DNA of 64,000 nucleotides from SKZT01 sp964478625 (GCA_964478625.1 CAYZJH010000008.1:1-64000), one strand, 5' to 3'. Shown: positions 45,801 through 54,610, numbered from the stretch's first letter. A program made the numbers and translations. Notes: generated from the letters alone by a model not told the origin.

Positions 45801-46684
45801 TTGTGGTCCGGTGTTTTGCGCAGGCTAATATCCCTGTTTAAGAGGACGTCTTTGCCGATACGTTGGGTAAATTGGGTCAATAGGTTTTCTGATTTTCTGG
45901 GGTCTGATAATGCCTCTTGAAACTTTTCAAAATCATTTTTATCCAAGAAAAACATTAAAGATATGCCCGCCGAATCTCTTCCCCGGACCTCCAAACGGTC
46001 CAGGCTGTTTAATACCGAATTGATCATTTTGTATATTTTAAGACGGGCAGGATCAGGTTCGTAATTTCGGCCTGACATGAGACCTTGTATTTTTTTTACA
46101 TTGCCTAGTATTTCCCACTGAAGAATCCAGGCCAAATCCAATGCTTTTTCGATTCTTTCAACGATAATCTCAACATCCTTGGATCCAAGATATCCCATGT
46201 GATCGGTTAAGAATTTTTTTTCAAGAGCACTCATCTCCGCTAACCGCGTGGCAGCGAAAGATATTTTATTCTGAATTTCATTGTTGTTATAAATCTGGTA
46301 AAATATATCGGAACCTTTCCAATCACGGACCAACGCCAAAAGCTCTCCCATATGATCATCCCCTCCTAAATAGTGTTCAGTAAGGGAGAGTGAATTTTTC
46401 AGGCAAGTATCAAATCGTCTTGATGTGATTCTATCAACCATTTGATCGAGGGTGTCGACATGAATATGATTTTGTGAGGTCTCTTTCAGGTTCAAAGCAA
46501 CAATTCCGACAAGTCCGCAATTGAGACTGTTGGCCGAATAAGGAAAAAACACAATACTTCCTTCAGGCAAATTTTCGGGGCTTTTTCCAATAAAGACATC
46601 CGAATTGAGGAGATTACAGAAAGCATGAAAACATTTCTTAAGCAAAACAATTATTTTAATGAGAGGTTTAACAACCAGCTTCAT
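42890..46684 (-). CDS. Giant GlmS-like amidotransferase/SIS-domain protein
   Basis: 1264 residues, twice the size of GlmS. A class II glutamine amidotransferase domain has Cys at residue 56 ('NSLNCGLVGIVAL'), an insertion of about 175 residues, then 'RGRDSAGI' (234), 'TRWASVGAITEANCHP' and 'NGDIDNY'. Two SIS sugar-isomerase domains follow (about 615-770: 'ITQSGTTTDTNRSI', 'ASTKAFYSQI'; about 800-930). The last 325 residues are an extension I do not recognise. It should move ammonia from Gln to a ketose phosphate if active. The amidotransferase Cys is not N-terminal, so propeptide removal or loss of glutaminase activity must be considered. It lies 4 bases downstream of kdnB in an LPS-sugar operon, so its product may be an amino sugar for the envelope (inference). 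Confidence 0.87.
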   Translation of the reverse strand: MKLVVKPLIKIIVLLKKCFHAFCNLLNSDVFIGKSPENLPEGSIVFFPYSANSLNCGLVGIVALNLKETSQNHIHVDTLDQMVDRITSRRFDTCLKNSLSLTEHYLGGDDHMGELLALVRDWKGSDIFYQIYNNNEIQNKISFAATRLAEMSALEKKFLTDHMGYLGSKDVEIIVERIEKALDLAWILQWEILGNVKKIQGLMSGRNYEPDPARLKIYKMINSVLNSLDRLEVRGRDSAGISLMFFLDKNDFEKFQEALSDPRKSENLLTQFTQRIGKDVLLNRDISLRKTPDHNGHYQAGITFTYKIAAEIGSLGDNIEFLRNEITQDSILHLLTTFPHLHHTISAHTRWASVGAITEANCHPVDNKCVITATQKTGIIHACLNGDIDNYHELKAEYERNGGKIHGDITTDTKIIPIQIEKYLDQGYDIQEAFRMAVNDFKGSHAISIHTDIAPGKIFLSQKGSGQAIFVGLSKDLYMPASEIYGFVEETQTYIKLDGEKTENGKKVRDHGQIFIIDRESRGGLDGIHAMFYDGTPIKLTTEDIKHTEITSRDIDRQHFPHYFLKEISESPDSVEKTLLNRWKISNDPDKNFKVVLDEKVFPKEIESAFLDNRIRRIFIIGQGTAGIAAIACGDIIDHYLDDPNIQINAMKASELSGFKLPETQGNETMTDTLVIAITQSGTTTDTNRSIDMVRERGAKTIAIVNRRDSDITFKVDGVMYTSNGRDLEMSVASTKAFYSQIVAGALLGLFIAGLKKRRSAEFITKEIKQLLEIPEHMRKVLAMKDKIRESAKRLAVTKTYWAVVGSGPNKASSDEIRIKLSELCYKTISTDSVEDKKHIDLSSEPLILVCAAGTSDSVIGDLVKDTAIFKAHKASPVVIANEGEIRFDDNAEDVFHVPRVCEHLAPILNTLVGHLWGYYAALSINDVSKFLDGFRETIRKTIEELAEKGLDLYEVILEKSFREKIGKFNLEFRRQMANNRFPPGMGLKTASDLSLLLKYLSGRLPLTDFEIDFGVKGTPFNMIDKFYECIGDAINTMARPVDAIKHQAKTVTVGTSRTEEKVETGILFDALAAHKFTLAQLTPNNIVVLRNVQEIISKVKGAILYRIKGVDIMGEINDQTTIEIIKKEGVLKPIPSRVESDNRLTGTKRIIVREKNVYIGKGRKDNRSMVVIPITSSSHAKTNVIEYLLLLNVSFKENIPLHSKIKALGGKYERIKNIVQENSVPWQDKLIELVDIKELFGSSAEKISEYIVSHQKLAGFKLN

Positions 46685-46688
46685 TGAA

Positions 46689-47768
46689 CTACATCCTTTG
46701 GTAAAGTTCCTTTATTTTTTCCCTGGTCATAACAGCTTTCCAGTTTTTTCCAAGAGCGTTTTCCCATAACGGTTCAAGTACAAGTGCAACATTGGTCATT
46801 TTTTCGAGATTTTCCGAAGTGACTTCTGCTGCTACATTTTGAGGCAGTTGGATCTCATTGATATCCATCATCTTACGAAATTCATTAACACCTTCAGGAT
46901 AATATTCCTCCAGGACATTAAAAGCGATGCAATTGCCCACTCCATGGTGAATTCCCAAAACAAACGACAAACCATATGACAGCGCATGACATACACCTAC
47001 CTGGGAATAAGCAATACTCATGCCACCACAATATGATGCCATCATTAGGTTTTCTTCGCTTTCAAGGCTTCGATTCCGGCCATCCTTGATGAATACTTCA
47101 CGACACAATTGCAGGGCCTTTTCTCCATATGATTTGCTGAAGGCATTGAGAAATGTGCCGGATAAGGATTCTATGCAGTGAATGTAACAATCCATACCTG
47201 TAAAAAATCTTTGTTGAGCAGGGGCATCCAGAATAAGTACGGGGTCTAGGACAATTTGGTCGAAAACGGTGTGATCGGAGTTGATTCCTAGCTTTTTATC
47301 AGGACCGCAAAGTACCGTCGTTCTTGAAACTTCGGCACCAGTTCCGGATAAAGTGGGGATTCCGGCATGATAAATGCCCGGATTTTTGACAAGGTCCCAT
47401 CCTTGGTATTTGGCTGAAGATCCAGCATTGGTGAGCATTAAGGAAACGGCCTTGGCCAGATCCATGGTGCTTCCTCCACCGATTCCTATAACTCCTGCCG
47501 GCGAATTTTGGGAAAAAAACCGGATTTCATCAGCAAGCTTGTCTACATACTCAGTGGTGGGTTCTTTATCAACATTGACCCAAACCATCATGTCGCCATC
47601 ATGGAGAGGAATTTTTTTACTAAGTGATGAAGACTTAAATACATCATCCACCAAAAACACCATAAAAGAACGGTTTAGATTTCTTGGTTCTTGTAAAATA
47701 TCATCAAGCTGTTGGAAAGATCCTTGGCCAAAAACGACTCTTGATACCATCTTAAAATTACGAAACAT
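46689..47768 (-). CDS. kdnB: Kdo 8-oxidase, iron-containing alcohol dehydrogenase family (KdnB-like)
   Basis: 359 residues from the ATG at 47768 ('AGAGGA' 7 bases upstream); an earlier in-frame start adds nine residues. Type III alcohol dehydrogenase: 'GIGGGSTMDLAKAVSLML' nucleotide loop, metal residues in 'GMDCYIHCIESL' and 'CHALSYGLSFVLGIHHGVGNC'. The full-length pattern, including the start 'MFRNFKMVSRVVFGQGSF', matches what I know of Shewanella KdnB, which oxidises C8 of Kdo to an aldehyde. The gene just upstream is a KdnA-type transaminase. Together they would make 8-amino-3,8-dideoxy-Kdo (Kdo8N) for the LPS inner core. Confidence 0.85.
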   Translation of the reverse strand: MFRNFKMVSRVVFGQGSFQQLDDILQEPRNLNRSFMVFLVDDVFKSSSLSKKIPLHDGDMMVWVNVDKEPTTEYVDKLADEIRFFSQNSPAGVIGIGGGSTMDLAKAVSLMLTNAGSSAKYQGWDLVKNPGIYHAGIPTLSGTGAEVSRTTVLCGPDKKLGINSDHTVFDQIVLDPVLILDAPAQQRFFTGMDCYIHCIESLSGTFLNAFSKSYGEKALQLCREVFIKDGRNRSLESEENLMMASYCGGMSIAYSQVGVCHALSYGLSFVLGIHHGVGNCIAFNVLEEYYPEGVNEFRKMMDINEIQLPQNVAAEVTSENLEKMTNVALVLEPLWENALGKNWKAVMTREKIKELYQRM

Positions 47769-47823
47769 GTTTTTTCCTCTTTTGAATGTTCCCAAAGATT
47801 AGGGGAGGCTGATTTAGTTTAAC

Positions 47824-49014
47824 CTAAAGAGAATTAAGCACACGAACCATCTTTTGACTACGCATATCAATCTCTTTTTCACTCCAGGAGAGTTTGATAA
47901 GCATTGAAATGTTTCGTCCCATAATTTCATCCGAGCGAGGTAAGGAAACTTGAGAATAGTCAGGGCAGTTATCTGAAAGCATTATGGGAGGTTTAGAGGC
48001 AAAAGAAAGGTTTTTAAGATGTTCCCATTGCCGGATGTAATGCCAGTTGTTGTCGTACCAATAGAAACATCCATCAACTCCTTCTTGCGCCAATAGACCG
48101 GAAGCTTTTCTAGCGGTAGATTCATCCGGAAGAAAAAAGGATAAAAAAGTAGCAGAGTCACCTTCGGGATCAGGGATCTCCCTGAACGAAATATTTTTGC
48201 AGTGGCTTAAAGCTTCTTTTAATGCCTTTTTATTGGCTCGCTGCTTTTCAAGGATGCGGTCAAGCTTCCTTAACTGAGCAAGACCCACTGCCGCATTGAG
48301 TTCACTGATCCGGTAATTGGCACCTATAATTGAATGCCCTTCTTTGCCACGGTCATCTCCAATATGGTCATGTCCATGGTCTGAAAATGCATCAGCGATT
48401 CGATACAAATCTTCGCTGTCGGTGACAACCGCGCCACCTTCTCCGCACGTGATTGTTTTGACCGGATCAAAGGAAAAGCATCCCATTTTTCCGAAAGTTC
48501 CCAGTGATTTTCCCTTATAACTTGCACCGACGGATTGGCAGGCATCTTCCATAAGAACGAGACCGTTTTTGTCACAAAAGGTCTTGATCGAATCTATTTG
48601 GGCTGCGGAACCACACATGTGAACCGGCAAGACCGCTCGGGTTCGAGGGGTAATAACATTTTCCAAGGCAGATGGATTCAAGCAAAGGGTTTCATCGATT
48701 TCCGAAAACACCGGTATGGCCCCTGAATGCAAAAGGGACTCAACGGTGGCAATAAAAGTAAATGGGGGAACAATAACCTCATCGCCTGCACCAATCCCAC
48801 ATGCTGCCAGTGCGATCGTCAGGGCCGCAGTTCCGCTTGAACAAAGATGGCAATACTTTACACCGATCCGATCCGCAAACTCTTTTTCAAAACTCTTGGC
48901 TTTCCAGTGTCCATTTCTAGCCTGATCGAAACCATAACGGAAAAGGACTCCTGTTTCAAGGACATCACTGACCTCTTTTCGTTCTTCGTCGGAAAATATT
49001 TCAAAACCCGGCAT
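47824..49014 (-). CDS. kdnA: DegT/DnrJ aminotransferase (KdnA-like, Kdo8N transaminase)
   Basis: 396 residues. PLP-binding K186 in 'SFDPVKTITCGEGGA', 'CSSGTAALTIAL' phosphate loop, 'EDACQSVGASYKG', and C-terminal 'NYRISELNAAVGLAQLRKLD'. It begins 'MPGFEIFSDEERKEVSDVLE' with 'RYGFDQARNGHWKAK', as in Shewanella KdnA. It would transfer an amino group from glutamate to the C8 aldehyde made by KdnB. A cognate CMP-Kdo8N synthetase (KdsB-like) is not in the window. DegT proteins have many sugar targets, so the assignment rests on the pair with kdnB. Confidence 0.85.
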   Translation of the reverse strand: MPGFEIFSDEERKEVSDVLETGVLFRYGFDQARNGHWKAKSFEKEFADRIGVKYCHLCSSGTAALTIALAACGIGAGDEVIVPPFTFIATVESLLHSGAIPVFSEIDETLCLNPSALENVITPRTRAVLPVHMCGSAAQIDSIKTFCDKNGLVLMEDACQSVGASYKGKSLGTFGKMGCFSFDPVKTITCGEGGAVVTDSEDLYRIADAFSDHGHDHIGDDRGKEGHSIIGANYRISELNAAVGLAQLRKLDRILEKQRANKKALKEALSHCKNISFREIPDPEGDSATFLSFFLPDESTARKASGLLAQEGVDGCFYWYDNNWHYIRQWEHLKNLSFASKPPIMLSDNCPDYSQVSLPRSDEIMGRNISMLIKLSWSEKEIDMRSQKMVRVLNSL

Positions 49015-49062
49015 GGGAAACCTCCTTAAGGGGGGGTAAACAGCTAGTGAACTTTATATTTT

Positions 49063-50517
49063 TTATGAACATTTCTGGCCATAATCTTCAAAAAAACCGA
49101 GTGTGTCATCTAAAGCCTGCTCTTTCATTTGTTCTTTTTGTGCAAAGTGTTTTTTAAAATAGTGAGTTATACCCATCCTTGCATAGGCACCTGCACGAAC
49201 ACCGATATATTCCTGGTGAGCGACCACGACCGATACAACAATTTTTTTTCGTCCGTCTTTTTCCTCAGCAAATCCAACAAACCAGTCAATACGGGCATCT
49301 CTGGATTTATTGTCAATAGAGCCTGTTTTGCCGCCGATCTGAAGCCTGGAAAGAGTCTGGTCTTTTGCATAACCTCGGAAAGCTTTCCTGCTGGTACCGG
49401 AGCTTATAGTTGCCTCCATAAGCTGGCGGATCACATTTGTGGTTTCAGCATTCACTGCTTTTTGAATGATTCCGGAGCGACTTTCGTAAAGTTTTTGCCC
49501 ATTTTCAGTAATTATTTGTTCAACGATTACAGGTTCGGGTATTTTCCCCTGGTTCAATATTGCAGCCGTAATAAGTGCGGCATGTAGTGGAGATAAAGAT
49601 GTCTCGCGATTGAAGCCTGAGGCCAACTCAGCCCAATTGTATGGTTCATCAGTCACTCTAATGCGGCTTGGCTGTAAAGGCAGTTCAAAGTCAATCTCAT
49701 GATTGAACCCGAATGCATCAGCATATGAAATTAAACGCTCTTTTTTCAGATCGAATTTACCAATTTTACCAAATACCGGATTGATAGACTCTGCAAAAGA
49801 TTTTTGGAGGGTTACCGTGTGAGAATATTTATTCTGCACCTCGTTTAATTGAGACTTATAAAGCGTATATTTGCCTCCGTTATATACAAGTGGAGAGTCT
49901 TTGGTTAAACCAAGCTTTTCAATGGCTCCCGCAGCTGTAACAATTTTGAAAATACTGGCGGCGGGAAAACAGCTGTCCAGGCATGGATTGTTGGTATCAT
50001 CGTGCTTGTCATGACCGACCATTGCAAGGATTTTTCCGCTTTCGGGTTCCATAACCACAATACCGATATACCGTGCGTGGGAAACGTTCAAGTTTTTCAA
50101 CAGATAGTGTTGAAGATCCATGTCCAGTGTTGTATCCACCCAGATTCGGTTATCTCCAATGGTGACCGGAAATAGTTTTTTATCCAGATTCAAAAAGGAA
50201 TGGCCTTCCAAGAGCTTTTGTACAGCTTTTTTGTCGGCAAAATTCTCTCTTATAATCTGGGTTGACGGTAGTTGAGACTCTTTTTTCTTTGTTGCATGAA
50301 AAATAGACAACTCACCGATTTTAGTGTTGATTCCATAAAATACAATTGCCAAGACAGGAATAATGGTCATTATTCCCAAAATCTTTTTTCCTCTTCCTTT
50401 TAGCTGTTTTTTCTTTTGGAGTTTTGCCTGATATTCGCGCCAGCTAGGATTTAGGCGAACAGCTATTGAAATATCAGAACTTTTTGAGAGGCGATTTTTT
50501 CCTTGATTTTTGTTCAT
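49063..50517 (-). CDS. Penicillin-binding transpeptidase
   Basis: 484 residues from the ATG at 50517 ('GGAG' upstream); an earlier in-frame start overlaps metG and is rejected. There is a basic cytoplasmic tail of about 50 residues, one membrane segment ('KILGIMTIIPVLAIVFYGI'), then a transpeptidase domain with the SxxK motif 'SIFK' in 'FPAASIFKIVTAA', SxN as 'SIN' in 'FAESINPVFG', and KTG in 'GGKTGSIDN'. It cross-links peptidoglycan in the periplasm. There is no glycosyltransferase domain and no recognisable PBP dimerisation domain. It lies between metG and kdnA in the envelope run. Confidence 0.9.
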   Translation of the reverse strand: MNKNQGKNRLSKSSDISIAVRLNPSWREYQAKLQKKKQLKGRGKKILGIMTIIPVLAIVFYGINTKIGELSIFHATKKKESQLPSTQIIRENFADKKAVQKLLEGHSFLNLDKKLFPVTIGDNRIWVDTTLDMDLQHYLLKNLNVSHARYIGIVVMEPESGKILAMVGHDKHDDTNNPCLDSCFPAASIFKIVTAAGAIEKLGLTKDSPLVYNGGKYTLYKSQLNEVQNKYSHTVTLQKSFAESINPVFGKIGKFDLKKERLISYADAFGFNHEIDFELPLQPSRIRVTDEPYNWAELASGFNRETSLSPLHAALITAAILNQGKIPEPVIVEQIITENGQKLYESRSGIIQKAVNAETTNVIRQLMEATISSGTSRKAFRGYAKDQTLSRLQIGGKTGSIDNKSRDARIDWFVGFAEEKDGRKKIVVSVVVAHQEYIGVRAGAYARMGITHYFKKHFAQKEQMKEQALDDTLGFFEDYGQKCS

Positions 50518-50548
50518 TGGACTCCATGAAATATTCAAATGCCTATTG

Positions 50549-52471
50549 TTATCGAAGTGTGGTCCCTGGCTTGACTTCTCTGTCCAAGGTAGCGATGGAA
50601 CATTTACCGTCCTCAACCGCAGCCAATACCATCCCATTGGATAAAATACCCATCAGTTTGGCCGGTTTTAAATTGGCCACAATGATGACCTGTTTTCCAA
50701 GCAGGTCCTCAGGTTCATAATCATTGGCAATTCCGGCTACAATGGTTCGAATTTCTCCCATGTCCACTTCCAGTTTTAGAAGTTTTTTTGCCCTGGGGAT
50801 TTTTTCCGCTTTTATCACCGTGGCAGCCCGAAGGTCTATCCTGGAAAGTTCCTCCAAAGTAATATCAGGGATTTTCACATTATCGGTGGGAACCGATGCT
50901 TCAATTTCGGTTTGCTCTTTTTGAATTTTTTCGAAGTCAATTCTTGGAAACAGCGTAATCCCTTTGGGCAGTTTTGTTTCAGGTGGGATGGTATTCCAGG
51001 AGCGCAAAAGGTCAAGCGTATAAAATGGGGAGTCTGGGTTTAATCCCAGGTGTTTCTGCATGGTTTTGGCCGTGTCGGGCATAACAGGATATATGAGTCC
51101 GGATACGATCCTCAGACCTTCCAGCAGGTTGTAGATAACAGCTTCCAATTGCTTTCGGGTCGATTTCTGCTTGGCCAAAATCCACGGGGCGGTGACATCA
51201 ACGTATTTATTCATTTTATTGATAAATTCCCATATGGCGATCATCGCTTTATGGAAAGAAAAGTTTTCCATAGACGATTCAAAGCAGGAAACCGCGTTAA
51301 AAGCGTCCCCCTTAAGGCCCAGTTCCATTTCTTTTTCCAACGATGAATCCACTCTGGGAACAAGCGCCTTGAAATACTTATGTACCATAGCGATTACCCT
51401 GGAAAAAAGATTGCCCAAATCATTGGCCAGGTCCGAATTTATGCGCTGCACCATGGCCTGCTCACTGTAATCCGAGTCTAGACCGAATACCATGTCCCGT
51501 ATCAAATAAAACCTGAAAGCATCGGTGCCGTATTTATTTTTCATTTGGAGGGGTTCAACCACATTACCGATAGTTTTGGACATTTTGCTATGATCGATAT
51601 TCCAAAAACCGTGAACGTTTAAATGCTTATAAAGCGGTATGCCGGCTGATTTCAACATGGTCGGCCAATAAATCCCATGAGGTTTCAAAATATCCTTCGC
51701 CACAATATGCTGCGCATGGGGCCAAAATTTTTTAAATTTTTCTCCATCAGGGTATTCGAGTGCGGAAACATAATTTAACAGAGCATCAAACCAGACATAG
51801 GTGACATAATCTTCATCGAAGGGTAACGTTATTCCCCATTTAAGGCGGGATTTAGGCCTTGAAATACAAAGGTCCTCAAGGGGTTCCCGCAAAAAAGCGA
51901 GCACTTCGTTCTTATATCGTTCAGGGCGGATAAAATCAGGATTTTTTTCAATATGATCCAGAAGCCATTGCTGATATTTACTCATTTTAAAAAAATAGTT
52001 GGACTCTTTGATCACTTCGGGTGCTGTGGCATGATCCGGACATTTACCATCGACCAGCTCACGTTCCGAATAAAATCGCTCGCAACCAAAGCAATATTGT
52101 CCTTCGTATTCAGCAAAGTAAATATCTCCCGAATCATAAATTTTTCTGAGTACATTTTCAACGACTGCAATATGAGACTGGTCGGTAGTACGCACAAAAT
52201 ACGAGTTTTCAATATTGAGTTCAGGCCATAACCCTTTAAAAAGGGAACTGATCTTTTCTACATATTCTCTTGGACTTAGGTTCTCCTTTTTGGCCGCTCT
52301 TACGATTTTATCCCCATGTTCATCGGTTCCGGTCAGAAAAAAACATTCCTGTTTTTTCATTTTGGCAAAGCGAGAAATAACATCCGTGACGATAGTTGTA
52401 TATGCATGCCCCAAATGCGGTCTATCATTTACATAATAAATCGGAGTCGTTATATATAATGGATCAGTCAT
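50549..52471 (-). CDS. metG: Methionyl-tRNA synthetase
   Basis: 640 residues. HIGH motif in 'YYVNDRPHLGHAYT', KMSKS as 'KMSKTIGN', a zinc knuckle around 'CFGCERF', and a C-terminal tRNA-binding (EMAP-like) domain ('LRAATVIKAEKIPRAKKLLK') that is fused, as in many bacteria. All catalytic motifs are intact. It overlaps the preceding ricT gene by 4 bases (ATGA). Confidence 0.97.
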   Translation of the reverse strand: MTDPLYITTPIYYVNDRPHLGHAYTTIVTDVISRFAKMKKQECFFLTGTDEHGDKIVRAAKKENLSPREYVEKISSLFKGLWPELNIENSYFVRTTDQSHIAVVENVLRKIYDSGDIYFAEYEGQYCFGCERFYSERELVDGKCPDHATAPEVIKESNYFFKMSKYQQWLLDHIEKNPDFIRPERYKNEVLAFLREPLEDLCISRPKSRLKWGITLPFDEDYVTYVWFDALLNYVSALEYPDGEKFKKFWPHAQHIVAKDILKPHGIYWPTMLKSAGIPLYKHLNVHGFWNIDHSKMSKTIGNVVEPLQMKNKYGTDAFRFYLIRDMVFGLDSDYSEQAMVQRINSDLANDLGNLFSRVIAMVHKYFKALVPRVDSSLEKEMELGLKGDAFNAVSCFESSMENFSFHKAMIAIWEFINKMNKYVDVTAPWILAKQKSTRKQLEAVIYNLLEGLRIVSGLIYPVMPDTAKTMQKHLGLNPDSPFYTLDLLRSWNTIPPETKLPKGITLFPRIDFEKIQKEQTEIEASVPTDNVKIPDITLEELSRIDLRAATVIKAEKIPRAKKLLKLEVDMGEIRTIVAGIANDYEPEDLLGKQVIIVANLKPAKLMGILSNGMVLAAVEDGKCSIATLDREVKPGTTLR

Positions 52472-53280
52472 TGTGTCTCCTGTTCTTGTTTTGTCAAAAG
52501 TTCATCCAACCGGATTTCCATCTCATCGCCGCTTTCAAGCCGGACAGTAAGTCGCGAACATATGGGGTTTAAACGGATTACTTTGCCTTGGCCATGTCTT
52601 GTGGAAACAGTTTTTCCCGGACTAGGAAAATCCTTTTTTAACAGTCTGTATGTTTCATTTTCGAATGTCAAGCAACACATTAATCGTCCGCACTGTCCTG
52701 AAATTTTAGTGGGATTGAGCGACAATCCCTGTTCTTTTGCCATGCGTATAGAAATGGGTTCGAACTTTTCTAAAAAGCTGGAACAACAAGTCCTTCGGCC
52801 GCATCGCCCCAATCCTCCGGTCATTTTTGTTTGATTTCGAATGCCAACCTGGCGCATCTCAATTCGGCAGCCCAGTTCTTTGACAAGCATTTTTACCAGT
52901 TGACGAAAATCGATTCGTCCGTCGGCAGTAAAGAAAAAAGTTAACTTGCTACCATCGAAAGTGCTTTCAACACTGAAAAGATTCATTTCAAGTCCAAGTT
53001 CCTTAATGCATTCCAGGCAGAAAGCATAGGCTGTTTTTTCTCGTTCCTTATTTTTTTCAATTTCCTCGAAATCTTTTGGCGTGGCAAGCCGATAGACTTT
53101 TTTGAGAGGTTTTTCAAGGTGTGATTCATCATATGGCTGAGGAGGAACAACAACTGATCCAAAACTCATTCCCTGCTCTGTTTCTACGATAACGCAATCT
53201 CCGACATTTAGAACAAATGCACCACTATCAAAGTCATAAACTTTGCCGGCCGATTTAAATCTTATTCCAACTTTTTTCAT
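52468..53280 (-). CDS. PSP1-domain protein (RicT/YaaT-like)
   Basis: 270 residues with the PSP1 C-terminal domain ('YAFCLECIKELGLEMNL', 'FFFTADGRIDFRQLVKML') and the Cys-rich stretch 'GRCGRRTCCSSFL' and 'QCGRLMCCLTFE', which in RicT coordinates Fe-S clusters in a complex with other Ric proteins that affects RNase Y and mRNA processing. No ricA or ricF is visible here. The holB-ricT-metG order matches that in many bacteria. Confidence 0.9.
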   Translation of the reverse strand: MKKVGIRFKSAGKVYDFDSGAFVLNVGDCVIVETEQGMSFGSVVVPPQPYDESHLEKPLKKVYRLATPKDFEEIEKNKEREKTAYAFCLECIKELGLEMNLFSVESTFDGSKLTFFFTADGRIDFRQLVKMLVKELGCRIEMRQVGIRNQTKMTGGLGRCGRRTCCSSFLEKFEPISIRMAKEQGLSLNPTKISGQCGRLMCCLTFENETYRLLKKDFPSPGKTVSTRHGQGKVIRLNPICSRLTVRLESGDEMEIRLDELLTKQEQETQ

Positions 53281-53284
53281 AAAA

Positions 53285-54331
53285 TTAATTATTATTCCCG
53301 GCTGGTTCAGCCAGGGTTAAAAACAGGTTTTCCAGGACAAGCCTGGTGTTTACATTGGCATCAATTTCTCTTTGGGCTTGCTGAACAGCCGAAATTTGAG
53401 CCATAAGGGTATGTTGAGTGTAACGCGATGAAATATTACGAATATTTGTAATTAAATCTTTATGGATAACTTTATCGGGGCAATATTTGGAAATTATCAG
53501 ATCACGATACCAGGTTTTCATGATTTCCAACATGTCGTGAACCGATTCCTTGTCTTTGCTTTTAGCCATTTTTTCAGCCACGGCTAAAATTTCCGGGATA
53601 AAGCCGGTATTCAAATTTTCAATTTTTTTGATTATCCAATCTCGCAAAAACATCCGGTTACTATTTTTCAATGCCAGCGCTCTGGAGAAGCTTCCATTAG
53701 CCATCAGGGCTAGAAATTCAGCTTCTTTTGGGTTTATTTCAAGATCTTGGGCCAGTTTATCGCCTAAAAGTTTTACCGGAATCGGATTAAACCTTATGTT
53801 TTGACACCGGGAAACAATCGTCGGAAGAAGATCGGATATCCTGAGCGTGACCAGAATCAGAATGGTCCGATCTGGAGGTTCTTCGAGAATTTTAAGAAGT
53901 GCGTTGGATGCCTCCGGGTTTAACGTGTGTGCTTTGGTGATTAAGACTACACGTAGTCTTGCTCCATAGGGTTTCATTGATATTAACTGACGAAGTTCTC
54001 GAATCTGAACAATTTTTGTCACCTGACCTTCAGGCTCTATACGAATAAAATCGGGAAAGTTGCCGGAATAAAACTGTCGGCAGTTTTTGCAAATACCACA
54101 CGGTTCATTTGGAAACACCCCATTTTCACTATACAAATTTTCTTTTTTATTTGCAGATTTATGTATCCCAACACAGTTGGCAGCCATCGCAAATAAAAAA
54201 GCAACCGTTTTTTTCCCAACGCCATCCGGACCGGCAAACAGCAACGCGTTGGGAACGGTTCCTTTATGTAATAAAATAGTTAAAAAACGGATTGCATGTT
54301 CTTGACCGATGATCGATTTGAAATTTGACAC
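53285..54331 (-). CDS. holB: DNA polymerase III delta' subunit
   Basis: 348 residues from a GTG at 54331, 3 bases after the HU stop. Clamp-loader AAA+: Walker A 'AGPDGVGKKTVAF', zinc module 'CGICKNCRQF', 'NALLKILEEPP' and the SRC motif in 'IVSRCQNIRF'. It helps load the beta clamp. The delta' subunit often has a poor Walker A; here the Lys is kept. Confidence 0.93.
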   Translation of the reverse strand: MSNFKSIIGQEHAIRFLTILLHKGTVPNALLFAGPDGVGKKTVAFLFAMAANCVGIHKSANKKENLYSENGVFPNEPCGICKNCRQFYSGNFPDFIRIEPEGQVTKIVQIRELRQLISMKPYGARLRVVLITKAHTLNPEASNALLKILEEPPDRTILILVTLRISDLLPTIVSRCQNIRFNPIPVKLLGDKLAQDLEINPKEAEFLALMANGSFSRALALKNSNRMFLRDWIIKKIENLNTGFIPEILAVAEKMAKSKDKESVHDMLEIMKTWYRDLIISKYCPDKVIHKDLITNIRNISSRYTQHTLMAQISAVQQAQREIDANVNTRLVLENLFLTLAEPAGNNN

Positions 54332-54334
54332 AAA

Positions 54335-54610
54335 TCAGTAATCCACTCGTTCTCTCAATTCTTTACCGGATTTGAAAAACGGAAGTTTCTTGGGTTTAAT
54401 TGTAACTTTTTCTCCCGTTTTGGGATTTCTACCTGTATAACTTTTATATTCCTTTACATAAAAACTACATAATCCCCGAATTTCAACGCGTTCTCCTTTG
54501 GTCATGGCATCGGAGATATAATCAAAAAAGATTTGTACAACCTTTGCTGCATCTGTTTTGGAGATTTTGGCCTCGCTTTTCAAGGCATTAACCAGTTCAA
54601 GCTTATTCAT
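54335..54610 (-). CDS. HU/IHF-family DNA-bending protein
   Basis: 91 residues, N-terminal helices ('KLELVNALKSEAKISKTDAAKVV') and the beta-arm region 'RGLCSFYVKEYKSYTGRNPK' with the DNA-intercalating Pro in 'GRNPKTGE'. Whether it is HU or IHF cannot be set from sequence alone; the sequence looks IHF-like. Its own ribosome site is 'AGGGAGGTT'. It lies between the NusG paralogue and holB. Confidence 0.94.
   Translation of the reverse strand: MNKLELVNALKSEAKISKTDAAKVVQIFFDYISDAMTKGERVEIRGLCSFYVKEYKSYTGRNPKTGEKVTIKPKKLPFFKSGKELRERVDY

Noticed and set aside
48317..48520. Frames opposite kdnA
   Set aside because: Shadows of the conserved PLP enzyme, without ribosome sites.
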